Source of the DNA: Petaurus breviceps papuanus
Taxonomy: Eukaryota; Chordata; Mammalia; Diprotodontia; Petauridae
Direction of reading: 5' to 3'
Length of the DNA: 64,000 nt
NCBI GenBank assembly: GCA_028583685.1
Contig: JAMXIF010001253.1
Coordinates: forward strand, 78,845,136 to 78,909,135
Shown here: positions 1 through 10,539 of the stretch, in pieces
Position numbering within the stretch: the stretch's first letter is position 1
How the letters are laid out: each line of letters starts with the position of its first letter
Program-made: the position numbers and the translations under genes
Notes under the pieces: model-generated
Databases searched by the model: none
Told to the model about the DNA's origin: nothing
What the model saw: only the letters and a program-made list of their open reading frames with translations

Positions 1-345
1 TGGGGCTAGTCGCCGGGATCTGTTGCAGGGGAATCACTCCCCCAACACCCAAGGTAGATGAGCAGCTCCCAAGGAGGGCTTGGCAAGCCCTCACTCCAAA
101 GGTGCTAGTACTTTTGAACACTCCATAAACCACAGGAAGTCCAAGAGGGGGATGTAAGAAGAGCTGTATGTACATTTTTTGTGGTGCTCAATAAATGCTT
201 GTGGACTTAAACTGGCATATTTGGAACCCAAAGAGACAGAGAAGGTTGTTCTCATCTCCTATCAGCTCAGTCAGAGTAAAAGATTTAGCTAAGTGGCGGT
301 TAGCTTCTAATTGTATTCCAAACAAATCAGAGCGGCTTGCTACCA
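1..345 (+). repeat. Possible 3' part of an LTR (left edge of window)
   Basis: A polyadenylation-like AATAAA lies near 191, and about 150 bases later the text ends in 'ggcttgctacca', which resembles the ends of the LTRs further along. The 5' part would lie outside the window. No target duplication can be seen, so this is only a suggestion; it may equally be unassigned sequence. Confidence 0.25.
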
Positions 346-436
346 GTGGTCGTGGATTTTCTTTTAGTCTTTAGATATCTTCCAGAAGAGGATAGAATAA
401 AGAAATAATCAGAACCAGGAGAAAAATGTATTAGAG

Positions 437-557
437 AAAGGAAGGAAGGAAGGAAGGAAGGAAGGAAGGAAGGAAGGAAGGAAGGAAGGAAGGAAGGAAG
501 GAAGGAAGGAAGGAAGGAAGGAAGGAAGGAAGGAAGGAAGAAAGGAAGAAAGGAAGA
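437..557. repeat. GGAA tetranucleotide microsatellite
   Basis: About thirty tandem GGAA/GAAG units, almost perfect until interruptions by an extra A at the right end (from 540). Long GGAA tracts can bind ETS-family factors in other mammals; nothing here shows that this one does. Confidence 0.97.
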
Positions 558-560
558 CTT

Positions 561-1139
561 GGAAAGATATGAAAAATCCGATCAATACAATGAATATCTA
601 TGATTCCAGAAGATAGAAATGAACTATACTACCCATTTCCTGACAGAAAGAGGGGCTCATATTGCAGAGTGTGTAATGTTTTTGAACACAGTCAATAAAG
701 GAGTTTCTTTTGTTTGTCTATGTGAGTCCCCCCACCCTACCCCACCCACAATGGAATGGAAGGTGAGAAAGAGAAAATAAATTTATGTTAAAGAAAAAAT
801 AAAACTTTATTAGAGAATTTTAAAGGAATAAGTTGGAAGTTGTATGTCCTGTTTGTGGGCTTCCCATCATGTTGCAGAATTTTTAATGGCTCTCTGATCT
901 TGGGTCTGAACTGTATGCCATGGGTAAATGGAAGTCTGAACCCCAAGCTTTGCTTAATGTGTGTTGCCAATAATACCAATGCTTGTGGTCCATTGCAGTA
1001 CAAATGGACCAAAAGGATGAGTTATGAACTTAACTCTAATTCATCTATAACCTTGGCTACTATTTTATCCAGTAGAATTGCCATTGTAGGACTGAGAATA
1101 ATTGTGCATTGAGTAGCTCAAAAGGAGCATTGAACTAAA
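561..1139. other. No recognised feature
   Basis: AT-rich sequence. The short frames in it are overlapping on both strands, have no recognisable domain and look like chance. Confidence 0.6.
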
Positions 1140-1149
1140 TATGATAATA

Positions 1150-1430
1150 GAACACATTTATATGAAGCTTTATATTGTACATAAAGCACTTTACATACCT
1201 ATGGGTATTGTCCAGCATATAGTAAGCATTTAATAAATGCTCATTGAATCATTTGTTCATTAACTTATTTGATTTTTATAGTTTGTTGAGGTAAACATTA
1301 ATATTCTTATACTACAAATGAGAACCTGAAACTTAGAAAGCTTATGACTTCCCTATAGTCACTCTAATAGTAAATAATAGAGCTGGGATTCAAAAGTTGG
1401 ACTCCAAGATGAGAATTTATTCCACAGAGG
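1150..1430 (-). repeat. MIR-class SINE, minus strand, with a LINE-like tail inside
   Basis: The segment 1270-1410 reads as the antisense of a MIR: 'actacaaatgagaacctgaaactt' degenerate core, then 'agagctgggattcaaa'. Positions 1200-1255 carry 'agtaagcatttaataaatgctcattgaat', the typical L2/MIR 3' tail. Strongly diverged, so old. Confidence 0.55.
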
Positions 1431-1770
1431 TAGCACAGCATAAAATAAAGATTACTGGACTTGGATTCAATAGAAACCTGCGTTCAAATCTACTCCCTCA
1501 TATATTGTGGCCATGCAAAGTTGCTTAATCTTTTCGAAACTGTTTCCTGATCCATAAATGGTAATAATATAACAATATATTCACTTCAGTCTCCCTCCTT
1601 AAGACTATTATTCTAGGCTTCTGTATATCTATTTATCAAGCTTCTAATCTTTTTCCTGTTTCTACTATCTATAGTGCTATCTTGAGGATCAAGCAAATAA
1701 TATAATGTATATAAAGCATGCTATGAAGCTTAAATCACCATTTAAATCCTAGTTATTCTTATTATGACAA
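1431..1770 (+). repeat. MIR-class SINE, plus strand
   Basis: Begins with 'gtagcacagcataaaataaag', continues with 'ggacttggattcaata' and 'tgttgcttaatc'-like text, and its 3' part resumes near 1680 with 'gatcaagcaaataatataatg', matching the 3' half of MIR. Roughly 100 bases (1580-1680) between the halves look unrelated. Confidence 0.5.
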
Positions 1771-1950
1771 GCAGAATAGCATAGTGGAGAGAAAACTGGC
1801 TTTATAAACCAGGAAGGCCTGGATTCAAGTCACACCTCAGACATATACTGTCAAATCAAATGAGATCACATGTGATTATCTTTGTAAATTGGTTAACACA
1901 GCACAGTACCTGGCACATATTAGGCACTAAATAAATGCTTGTGTACTCCA
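1771..1950 (+). repeat. MIR/THER1-like SINE
   Basis: Contains 'agcatagtggagagaaaactgg', 'ctggattcaagtc' and 'cctcagacatatactg' in the usual order of a therian tRNA-derived SINE, ending in 'tggcacatattaggcactaaataaatgc'-type tail sequence. Confidence 0.55.
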
Positions 1951-2329
1951 CCACCACCCCTGTCTTCCCCCCCCCATCTTTTCTCTTGGAACATACTGGC
2001 TATGTTGATCCCAGGAAAGTCACAAAAACTCTCAGTTTTTGTACAACTCTCTAAGATAGACTAAGAATGACGTACATTGGAAAAGGGAATTTCTTTATTC
2101 AGTGTTTCCTATACAATGAAATCTTGCATCTAATACCCATCCTTATTATCATTACCCACACTGCCACATTGATCAAGGCCTGGCACCAAGAGAGTGGGAA
2201 TAATCACTTGTTAAAATCATTGCTGAGGTCATGAAATTCCCAAGAAATGGGGGGAAGTGGCCTTGGGATTGACTCCCTTTCTTTGCTCTTGGAAAAAGGA
2301 GTATTCTTTATACATCATGGTACTTTGTA
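1951..2329. other. No recognised feature
   Basis: A C-rich patch near 1950-1975, otherwise ordinary AT-rich DNA with no frame or repeat that I can name. Confidence 0.5.
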
Positions 2330-2400
2330 AAAACAAAATAACTTGTAAACCTTATTGCATGTTAGGAACTTAATAAATGTTTATTGACTGAATGAGTACC
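2330..2400 (+). repeat. L2/MIR-type 3' tail
   Basis: Ends in 'aggaacttaataaatgtttattgactgaatg', the common 3' terminus of L2-class elements. Confidence 0.5.
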
Positions 2401-3635
2401 AGGTGAAGGTTCTTTTCATCAGATGGAAGACAGATGGTGGCCCCGTAGCCAGTAAATAGCAATCATAATTACCTTGGGATTTACTATAATGACAGTCTTT
2501 AAAATCATGAGCATAAAGGAGAGAGGTTTGGTGCAAACATGTCCAAAATTAGTATCCTAAGTAAGTGTCCATAATGTCTACAATCTGACTTACAGTCTGT
2601 CATTTTTGTGCTTCACGACCAGAAATTTTCAATGCTGCTTTACTTAGTATGTCAGCAGGGCACTCTGTTAACCACATTTAATTAAGGTGGGAAATGTATA
2701 TGCAATGCCCTTCAAAATGGTGGGCTCAGCTATCTATTAAAATTTTTTCCTACATCAAAATGAATTCCTTGTCTAGATCCATTTGGCATGTTGTAGCTCT
2801 GGCCACACTGCTACAGGGAGGCATTTAGAGGCTGCCTATCTAACTTACGCTCACATATGATTAAAGTCCCTCTAACATGCTCTAGCATTTATTGGTAAAT
2901 ATTGTAACACACAGCATTTTCTTCTGCCTAAGGCAGATATCAAGGGTGTGGGGTGGGGGTGGGAGGATAAACTGATAAAATTCCCTGCTAAATAATGAAG
3001 GGAGAGTTTGGTTTGGATTGTTGCTCTACAAAGAAGCTTAAAATGAAAACTGTGACTTAATTGTTTACTTTTCCTATTTGTTGAGGAAGAAACTATGTTT
3101 ACAGTTTAGTTGATGAGAAACTGTCACTCTGTATTCACAGGAGACTGTCCTGTTGTCAGACAACTCAGTCTTTGGGAATTAAGCATCTGTGGAAAGAAAA
3201 TGACACCCAAACACCATATTTGTGGTGTACTTTTCACAAATTGAAATGCTCTGTATTAAAACCTAATAAAGCTGGCTTCATTTTAAAGATCCAGTTTTCA
3301 CTTCACATATTTACTAAATCAAGCAAGAGCCCTCAGAAACACTATTACTATATCCAAATTTGAGTTAGATACACTAGCTTAAAAGCTCTCCCTAGTGCTA
3401 CCCTTGACTGTGGTTGTTCAAATCTGCAAATAGCTAGAGACATGCCCCTAACTCATCTAATATTTTCAATGACTTAGAAGATCTTGATTTCATTGATCTT
3501 TGAAGCTAGATCCAAACTCACTCACTTGCAAATTAGAGTTTTTAAAATAAAAAATTAGCCATGGTATTTTTTATGGGAATTTGTCACACTTGAGGAATTG
3601 GAGTGATTTCTCAATTTGTAAATCTTTATTCATGT
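2401..3635. other. No recognised feature
   Basis: About 1.2 kb without a clear repeat or gene. The one 63-codon frame (3172-3363, plus) has no recognisable motif. Confidence 0.5.
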
Positions 3636-3639
3636 ATTC

Positions 3640-3765
3640 ATTCAACAATTTAAACTTCTTGAAGGTAAGTATAATTTATTTTTTTCTTGAATAGCCCCAG
3701 TGCTTATCAAAACATCTTGCATATATTAGGCACCTAATAAATATTCATTGAATTTAGTTTACTTG
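3640..3765 (+). repeat. L2 LINE 3' end
   Basis: Reads 'cttcttgaaggtaagtataa', 'agccccagtgcttatc' and 'ttaggcacctaataaatattcattgaat', the usual L2 3' terminal sequence in the right order. Confidence 0.6.
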
Positions 3766-4152
3766 AATCACCTCTACAATTAAGTCCCTACTTACTCCTT
3801 TGGAGTAGAGTTTCAGATCTCTCCCTGGTTTGTTTATCTTTAGGATACAGTTACAAGCAGCAACACTACACTTGGCCTTAGGACCAGGCCTTAAGAAGTA
3901 CTGATTTGCTAAATGGTTACCTACTGTACCTGGCTACTGTACCTGGCTACTTAGATAGTTAAAATTTAAATCCATTTCCCCTACAGGCTTTGGGTATATA
4001 AGGGAAAGGTGTTGCCTTAGTTTGTAGAGAATGTTTTGTATCAATTATTTTTTGCTGTACCAGCTTAGGAAATCCTTTGATAATGTACTAGACCCAGGAG
4101 AAGGGCAGTGGGGGGGGGGCAGGCAAGAGAGGCTTGTGAGTACTGGTATTAG
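3766..4152. other. No recognised feature
   Basis: Includes a short local duplication, 'tactgtacctggctac' repeated near 3923-3951. No gene seen. Confidence 0.5.
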
Positions 4153-4164
4153 AAGTCACATAAC

Positions 4165-4244
4165 AGGGGGGGTGGCTAGGCACAATGAATAGAGCACTGG
4201 CCCCGGAGTCAGGAGGACCTGAGTTCAAATCTGACCTCAGACAC

Positions 4245-4311
<67 letters not shown>

Positions 4312-4337
4312 AGCCATGTGACTAAAGCAAAAAAAAA
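4165..4337 (+). mobile_element. tRNA-related marsupial SINE (Mar1/WSINE1-like) with internal CA repeat
   Basis: Head 'gtggctaggcacaatgaatag', body 'cactggccccggagtcaggag', 'gagttcaaatctgacctcag', then a CA expansion exactly where 'acacttacac' normally stands, then 'tagccatgtgac' and an A-rich tail. Target duplications aagtcacataac (4153-4164) and aagtcatataac (4338-4349) differ at one base, so the insertion is fairly old. Non-autonomous; such elements depend on LINE enzymes. Confidence 0.88.
4247..4308. repeat. (AC)n microsatellite inside a SINE
   Basis: Thirty-one AC units without interruption. It sits inside the SINE body and probably grew from the native 'acacttacac' seed. On the minus strand it gives a spurious poly-(Cys-Val) frame. 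Confidence 0.97.
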
Positions 4338-4349
4338 AAGTCATATAAC

Positions 4350-4865
4350 TTTAAGGGTTCCACAAACTACCTAAAGAATAAGAGTCAACTGACCTTCTGG
4401 GGATCCTGCCCTTCAAACACAAGTGTTACTAAGCCATGGTGCTGCTACCCTGGGGGACAAGAGGAGTGGTGTCCAAGATAATTGAGGCCCCTCACATTTG
4501 CAAGGACCCCTGTAGGAAATCACCTTTTGGAAATCTCAACCTTGGATATTCTGGTTTTCAGTGATTTACTAGTTTTGGTTTTTTTTTCCTCTTTTGTTTT
4601 AGATTGTAATTTGGTAGTCTGTTTTCTAGTATGTTGCCTTATAAATTAGATCAGTTGCTTTGTGATAACCTTTGTTTGTTTGAATGTATAAGTATGAATG
4701 TCTGCTGTATTAATATACTAAAATATGAAACCTATGAAAGCTATGGACTTTCATAGTCCATAGTGTTTTTACATTCCAAAAAATACTGGCTCCTAGTAGA
4801 TTGCATTGAACATACAATGAAGGTTTATAAATGTTCTAGTTTTTTTTTCTTAAGTTCCATATCCA
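4350..4865. other. No recognised feature
   Basis: A short palindromic stretch, 'gaaagctatggactttcatagtcc', lies near 4736-4762. No gene or named repeat seen. Confidence 0.5.
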
Positions 4866-4985
4866 GTAACATTTATTAAATGCCTACAACTTGCCCCACA
4901 CTATGCTGAGCTGGGTTTCCAGTAAAAGCAAAGACAGTACCTCCTCTCAACAATCTTACCGTCTAAAAGGGGAGACAACACACTA
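4866..4985 (+). repeat. Ancient mammalian interspersed repeat fragment
   Basis: 'aacatttattaaatgcctac', 'ccccacactatgctgagctggg' and 'aaaggggagacaacaca' follow the pattern of an old, widespread mammalian repeat (the 'tactatgtgccaggcactg ... gagctcacagtctaatggggg' type). I cannot give its library name with confidence. Confidence 0.5.
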
Positions 4986-5265
4986 AAGGAAGCAGGAAAA
5001 TTGGTAAGGGGCTACAGGGCATCTTCTTGCATGGAGCTGAAACATGGAGAGGTCTTTTCATCTTGACTTGGGGCCTGTTCTCAGATTCCCTGGATCCCCT
5101 TCCATGGTCCCAGATTCTACCTGAATTCACCAGACCGTCACCTGAGTTCAATGGTAGACAGCTCCCAGTTCTTTGTCCAGCTCTCTGGGTAGGTCCTGCT
5201 TCACACTGAAATTCACAGGGTCTGGTCCATGTCAGATCCTTCACCATTTCTGCTCCAGACATGGA

Positions 5266-5411
5266 GGTCATGTCACCTTATCCATTCCATCCTTCTTTCT
5301 CACTAATAGAGCTGAGAATGTAAATGTAGCAGCAAGCACCCTAGCATACCCAGGATGACTCCTAGCACAGGTTCTTAGATCTGCTTTTCTAAAGGAAAAC
5401 AACTCAAAATG
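5266..5411 (-). repeat. Duplicated segment, left copy (partner 7481-7626)
   Basis: About 146 bases nearly identical to 7481-7626, with only two differences that I can see (5309 g versus t; c versus a in 'cataccc/cacagg'). The segment joins 59 bases of ordinary flank to the last 87 bases of a minus-strand LTR. Similarity starts at 'tcatgtcacc' and stops after 'aaaatgg'. Confidence 0.9.
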
Positions 5412-5758
5412 GAGTTCAAGGCTCAACCAAGCCACAAACAAAGTCTTAGCATCCCAGTCATGCTCCTCAGTCACCTGGGCTCCTGGCTCCTGGCTTCTGG
5501 CTCCAAGCTCTGGGATCTGGGCTCCTGTTCAGAAGAAGCTCCACCACGACAAGTTCTTAGGAAATTCTGGCTCAGTTCTTCATTCTCTCTTCTGTAGCTG
5601 CTCTGCCACCAGATGCTGGTCCCAAGAAATTCTGACTGTGCCTCTCTGGGGCTTTTCCTTATGTACACATGACATTAGCTTCCTGTTTCAGCCAACCCCT
5701 TCCTTCCTGTTATGTCAGTAACAAGAGACAAGAGTTCATACTTTCTATTTCCCCAACA
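5325..5758 (-). mobile_element. LTR-like relic, minus strand (chimeric with LTR family A)
   Basis: On the minus strand the segment starts TGTTGGGG and ends GCTTGCTGCTACA. The last 87 bases match the 3' end of the LTRs at 7540-8186 and 29740-30280, while the other 350 bases do not. The left flank carries gtaaa, but no matching duplication is found on the right. It is a fossil; the two parts may have been brought together by recombination. The left boundary is firm, the right one is a guess. Confidence 0.5.
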
Positions 5759-6489
5759 GAGGCTTGATCGATTACTATTGCAAAGTACCAGCTTCCTTTG
5801 CCAATACAAAGGGATCTTCATTACACCATCCAGGGATACAAGCAAGAGTCAAAGTGGATTGGGAGAAAGCCTAAGAATTACAAATAAAAAACAAAATACA
5901 TGAGAGTGAGAGATAAACATGAATGTCTTTCGGAGGTTGCTTGCAAAAGTGTATCTAGAACCATATGGGCAAAAATTGTGGGAATACAGACAGAACAGAC
6001 AAAAGTGGGAACTAAAAGAATAGCTATTGGTAGACCCAACTTGATGCTCGTCTGAAATTTTGAGCTGAGGTTTTCCCCTTTTCTCTGAGGGCGTTTGTAT
6101 CTCAAAGATCCATCTCAATATCATCAATCTTCATTGAAAGACTTGGTAGTGGCATCTCAGGGCAAGATGATGGGATACTACAATGGTATCCCCTAGTTTA
6201 AACTGTGCAAGAATTCCCATAGAGACTTTCATGTTTCTTCATAGAATGTTCCCTTATGGATGCATAGAAAATGTTTCAGAGGTTTCAGTGTCCTATACTA
6301 ATTATAATATTCCTACTCCAACAAGTCCAAGAAAATGTGACCTAAGTTTGCTCTAGAGGATGTGCAGAACCTTAAAAAGAACTTGCTCCCTACAACCAAT
6401 GAATAAAACCATAAAAAAAGTGTCTCTGGTATTTGCATGTTATCTCTATAATGTGTTTTTAAGTGGAAATTGCATAGTAATTACAGAGA
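5759..6489. other. No recognised feature
   Basis: The frame of about 92 codons at 5849-6127 (minus) has no recognisable domain. It could be remains of an element adjoining the LTR-like relic, but I see no signature. Confidence 0.45.
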
Positions 6490-6499
6490 TGTTCAACAG

Positions 6500-6870
6500 A
6501 ATCATTACCTCTTAGAAAAAGTCCATCAGCATTTCTTTTGAAACAGAGCTGTGGATTAAAAACCAGCTGAGGGATAAAGGAAAATGAAGAAGGTAATAAT
6601 GATTCTTAATGTGCTGGGTGAAAGGGAGGCTGTGCAGAGGAGTGTCAAAGAGATAGGAAGAGAGAGACCCTGTATTTAACATCTCCCTCATTAATCACCT
6701 GGAAGAGAAGGTAAACACACATTAATTAACTTTGCAGATGGTACTAAATAAAACTCATTGTTCACACTAATTGAAGACAGAGAAATTGTACAAAGAGACT
6801 CAATGGATTGGGAAATAAGGTCATAAAATTACTAAATGAATGATGGCCTAGAAAGAATTTGGGCTTCTCA
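6500..6870 (+). repeat. CR1/L3-like LINE fragment (reverse transcriptase region)
   Basis: Translation around 6670-6790 gives 'FNISLINHLEEKVN' followed by 'LQMVLNKTHCSH' in a neighbouring frame. This follows the CR1/L3 order 'fNifINDLeeg...FADDTKL', and 'tttgcagatggtactaaa' is the nucleotide form of the last motif. Heavily decayed. Confidence 0.5.
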
Positions 6871-7084
6871 GGCTATAGGGATCCTGCAGCAAAAGACATA
6901 TCATGTTTTACTATGAAATATGTCCCTTAAGTTCCTATTTCATAGCTTACGTCCATAAATTTGCAAATAGTTTTTCAAGTCCTTTTGTTTGTTCAAATAA
7001 GGACAGGAAAATTAAGGTCTTTGTGAATGCAGCATGTTTTTTCTAGACCTGTGATTTTATCTAGCTAAGAAACCCCTGGGAGAA

Positions 7085-7260
7085 AATCCTTTCAATCAAT
7101 GAAGATCTGCAACATGCAGTTTTAGGGAGATGTCTAAGGCCCTGAGATTAAGTTATTTGACCACTGCAATGTAGTCAGTATACATTAGAGATAGGACTTG
7201 AATATAGGTCTCCTTGAAGCTAAAGTCAGTCTTTTATCCACTATAAAAGTGTACCTTATC
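7085..7260 (-). repeat. MIR-class SINE, minus strand
   Basis: Antisense MIR order: 'ccctgagattaagttatttgacc', 'agataggacttgaatatagg', 'cttttatccactata'. Old and truncated. Confidence 0.5.
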
Positions 7261-7480
7261 AATTGTTCTCTTCCTGGGATGATTTAGAACACTTCCATTT
7301 CTAACATTTATTGATTCATTGACCTTAAAAACAGTTCTGACCATTTGAAACCAGACTAGAACAGATCAGTAGAGGAGCAGATTTAGGCTATATATGTCCC
7401 AGGACCCTGAGGTTCTAAGTAGTAATCATATATCATACTTTCCTCCAGCTTAGACCCACTGTGCTTCCTGGTCATCTTTA

Positions 7481-7626
7481 GATCATGTCACCTTATCCAT
7501 TCCATCCTTCTTTCTCACTAATATAGCTGAGAATGTAAATGTAGCAGCAAGCACCCTAGCATACACAGGATGACTCCTAGCACAGGTTCTTAGATCTGCT
7601 TTTCTAAAGGAAAACAACTCAAAATG
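7481..7626 (-). repeat. Duplicated segment, right copy (partner 5266-5411)
   Basis: Same 146 bases as 5266-5411. Here the LTR part continues into a complete LTR, so this copy sits in its original setting or was the source. Confidence 0.9.
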
Positions 7627-8186
7627 GGTTAACAATCTTACCTTAATCAAACATATATCAATTACTTCGTTCAGGAGAAAAAGTCAACACCCTAAATTTG
7701 AGAGAATACAAACAAAATACAAACAGAAGTTACAAGCAGACAGAGAAACAGATCAGCAGACAGGCTTCTAACTGTCTGTCCATTACATCTATACCTAGTC
7801 AATTACCAGAGAGGGAAGCACCAACATCTAGGTTTTCAAAGCCTGGGGGGAAGTGGGGAAGCTTAACAGCTGCCCAGAGTCTCATCTGATCAAGTCATAC
7901 AACTCTTTTCAAAGTAAGCCCCAAAGCAAAACCTCACAACAGGGTATATATAGCCTTCTCCTGAGTCAGAGAATGTCCCAACCCTCTTGACCAACTGCCC
8001 AGTTACAAAGTAACAAGGTGTAGGCATTTCTGAAAAACAAGCCTCCTGCCACAGGTTCCATGTGACCACATTCAGACTATTAGGGAACAGAGTATATTTT
8101 GAAATCAGGAAAGGTTCTCAGAGTCACTTAAGCCTATCAAAGGGCCAAGGGGCAGGGAAGATCTTCAGATTCCCATTCCCATAACA
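7540..8186 (-). mobile_element. Solo LTR, family A, minus strand
   Basis: Minus-strand sequence starts TGTTATGGG and ends GCTTGCTGCTACA, with target duplications gtaaa at 7535-7539 and 8187-8191. A TATA-like stretch lies at about 7944-7953. It aligns along most of its length with the LTR at 29740-30280 ('gaggcttgtttttcag', 'gagaaggctatata', 'ttgttaacccattttgag'). The 5-base duplication suggests a class III (ERV-L-like) origin, but this is inference. An old fossil with no internal region seen. Confidence 0.82.
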
Positions 8187-8325
8187 GTAAATTAAACAAA
8201 ATTTATCAATCCAGAAAAAGACATAAAAACCAATAGCACTAAGACCCTATTCACTATCTGTGTGATTTTGTTGATGAAAACAGCTCTCTATGACTGACTC
8301 TTTGTGTTGTTTTTCACTAATAGAA

Positions 8326-8630
8326 AGTAATTTCTTTTTATTTTTCTCTAATTTATTTTTTCCAATTATATGTAAGAGCAATTAATATTCTTTTTTTTAA
8401 TTTTGATTTTTAATTTCTCTCCCTCTCTCTCCCCTTTACTTTCCTTGAGAAGGCAACAATTTAATATAAATTATATATGTGCAGTCATGCAAAACATATT
8501 TCCGTATGAGCCATGTCGAAAAAGAAAATACAGGCCAAAAAAACCCACATTTTTTAAAAGCATGTTTCAATCAGTATTCAGACTCAATCAGTTCTTTCTC
8601 TGGAGGTGGATAGAATTTAATAGACTGCAA
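8326..8630 (-). mobile_element. 5'-truncated L1, 3' end only, minus strand
   Basis: The reverse complement reads 'ccacctccagagaaagaactg', 'catgactgcacatatataat' and 'aaattgttgccttctcaagg', a marsupial L1 3' untranslated end. Perfect 14-base target duplications tttcactaatagaa stand at 8312-8325 and 8631-8644. Only about 300 bases inserted, as expected for abortive reverse transcription. Confidence 0.85.
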
Positions 8631-8649
8631 TTTCACTAATAGAATACAT

Positions 8650-8760
8650 TGAGTGCATGGGCTGACTGTCTTGGGTTTTTTTCTGTATCCTCAGCACCTA
8701 ATAATTGCTTAATAAATGCTTCTTCCTTCATTTGCCCATGCCGATATTACTATGTGAGCT
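8650..8760 (+). repeat. L2 3' end
   Basis: 'ctgtatcctcagcaccta' followed by 'attgcttaataaatgcttc' is the L2 3' terminal pattern. Confidence 0.5.
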
Positions 8761-8899
8761 CCCTCCACTAATATAAGACACATTGTTCTATAAATTATAG
8801 AAATAACTAACTTATAGATATAAGATATGAGAAAATATCTGTAAAGAGCTTAACACAGGATCTGACATAGTAGATGTTCTATAAATGCTTATTCCCTTT

Positions 8900-9065
8900 C
8901 TCTTTCCACTTCACAGTAACTTATGTGCTCAGAGAGTTGCCTGAGAGTCAGCAACTTTTAAGTGATTTGGGCAGTGGTCAAGGAAGAAGAGTGAAAAGTT
9001 GGAGTTGAGCTCAATTTTTCTTTATTTCAGGTTCAATGCTTTATCCACTTTGCCATGCTACCTTT
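8900..9065 (-). repeat. MIR-class SINE, minus strand (weak)
   Basis: Antisense MIR features: 'cacagtaacttatgtgctcag', 'tttaagtgatttgggca', 'caatgctttatccactttgccatgctacc'. Very diverged. Confidence 0.4.
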
Positions 9066-9589
9066 TTGTTTCCTTTTTGACTATGTGCCCATGACCCCAA
9101 ATATGTGGATAAATGGTAAATTTAGTCATTTTTAAAAGTTCATTTTGTTTCTTTCCCCAAGTAGCAAGCTGTATATTTTGGTGATCAACTAGATTGTTTT
9201 TTACTTTTAGCATGGCAGAGCCAGCCTTTCACAAATTTATCTAGATTCTAAGAAGGTCCAAATTTCCTCTCTCTGGATAATTATCAAGGGATAATTTAAT
9301 CCCTTGAACTTAAAGCTGAGAACATCATTGATTTAATTACTCCCTTGAAGATGGAGGCAAAAAACTTGTGAGCACCAGTAGATCACCCTCCCCTTTTCCC
9401 CAAGAAGCCTATATAATATGAGGTGGGCTTGGTAGGAGAATGAAACAGTCTCCCTACTTCTTCCAACTCGACCCCCAGCAATAGAGCAAATGAAGGATTA
9501 GAAATAGGAGGAGGGTTGCTAACCTCGTGGAAAGGAGGAGTAAGGGTAATGTCAGAGGTTGATAGACCACCCCCAACTCACTCTTTCTA
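9066..9589. other. No recognised feature
   Basis: No gene or named repeat found. A short inverted pair 'ttatcaagggataatttaatccctt' lies near 9281-9306. Confidence 0.5.
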
Positions 9590-9710
9590 CTTCAGTATTT
9601 TGAGATAAGAAGTGAGACCAAGAATTGTGAAGTGACTTGCTTAAAGTGGTGAATTGTAGAACGCAGGTGTTCTGACTGCTTTCCCACAGCTTTCTATTAT
9701 ATTGCTCATT
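9590..9710 (-). repeat. MIR-class SINE fragment, minus strand
   Basis: 'tgtgaagtgacttgcttaaagtgg', 'cgcaggtgttctgactgc' follow the antisense MIR core. Old. Confidence 0.45.
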
Positions 9711-9874
9711 TTTTATGCACAGGAAGTAAAAGTTAGCATGTTTATTTTGCATCCCATGTGGAGGGACTAAGGGAGAAACTAGAAAGAAAGTCATGCACAT
9801 GAGAGGAGTGACCCAATCCACAAAAGAGTGAAAGATATATTAAGAAACAATAAATATGCCAGGCTATTCTAAAT

Positions 9875-10078
9875 ATAGAAAGACTAGTATGAACTGATAC
9901 ACAATGAAATGAGAAGAATCATGAGATGGATTTATGTGATGACTACAATAACTGTGTAAGAGGAAATTATGTTAAAAGACAGCAGAATTCTGATCAAAAC
10001 AGCAAACAACCCATCATGACTTCAAAAGATTGACGATAAATCATCTCCCACTGTTTGGTAGAAAGGTAATGAACTAGA
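9875..10078 (+). repeat. L1 3' region fragment, plus strand
   Basis: 'atgaactgatacacaatgaaatg', 'agaagaatcatgag', 'aagacagcagaattctgatca' and 'tttggtagaaaggtaatgaac' match, in order, the sequence between ORF2 and the end of marsupial L1 elements (compare 22750-22960 here). No target duplications seen. Confidence 0.65.
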
Positions 10079-10084
10079 AAGAAA

Positions 10085-10230
10085 GAATGAAAGAAAACAT
10101 TTAGTAAGTGCTCACTATGTGTAAATCACTGTTCTAAGCTCTGGGCATGTAAATAGAAAAGACAGTCCCTTCTCTCCAGGAGCTCATAATCTGAAGTAGA
10201 AGATAATACATATAGAAAGTTTCAATTGTC
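10085..10230 (+). repeat. Ancient mammalian interspersed repeat fragment
   Basis: Same type as 4866-4985: 'aacatttagtaagtgctcac', 'ctgttctaagctctgggcatg', 'ccaggagctcataatctg'. Confidence 0.5.
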
Positions 10231-10539
10231 AGATAAAAAAAATCTCATGGTCGGTGGGTCACAACCACAGAGGAGATAGTAATACCTCTCTTTAATGCCA
10301 TTTCTAATATTTGAACCCCTTGACAGAGCCAAGAGCTATGATAGTCAGAACTTTCTTTTCAGAGTCTTGAGTTGTAGCACCTGAAGGAGCAGTTGCCAGC
10401 CTGAATATTAATGGGGCTGCTTTCAGGAATGATGGCTTGCCTTCTAGTCACTAGACTTGGAATGGCCAGACTATGTTGCTTTAAAGTACTCTGCAGTTAT
10501 TTGCATATATTCCTTTACATTTATTATGTATATACTTAC
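10231..10539. other. No recognised feature
   Basis: No frame or repeat that I can identify. Confidence 0.5.

Noticed and set aside
437-557. CRISPR-like array (also the CA, GA and TA tracts)
   Set aside because: Simple tandem units with no spacers; eukaryotic context.
4165-4260. tRNA gene
   Set aside because: The tRNA-like head belongs to a SINE with A tail and target duplications; no cloverleaf-competent gene was seen. The same applies to the other SINE heads.
4088-4306. Minus-strand 72-codon frame with a Cys-Val repeat
   Set aside because: Produced by the (AC)n tract in a SINE; no gene.
5325-8186. A complete provirus with LTRs at 5325-5758 and 7540-8186
   Set aside because: The flank and target duplication sequence stand beside both LTR ends, and the two LTRs differ over most of their length. 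A duplication of an LTR end with flank fits better.
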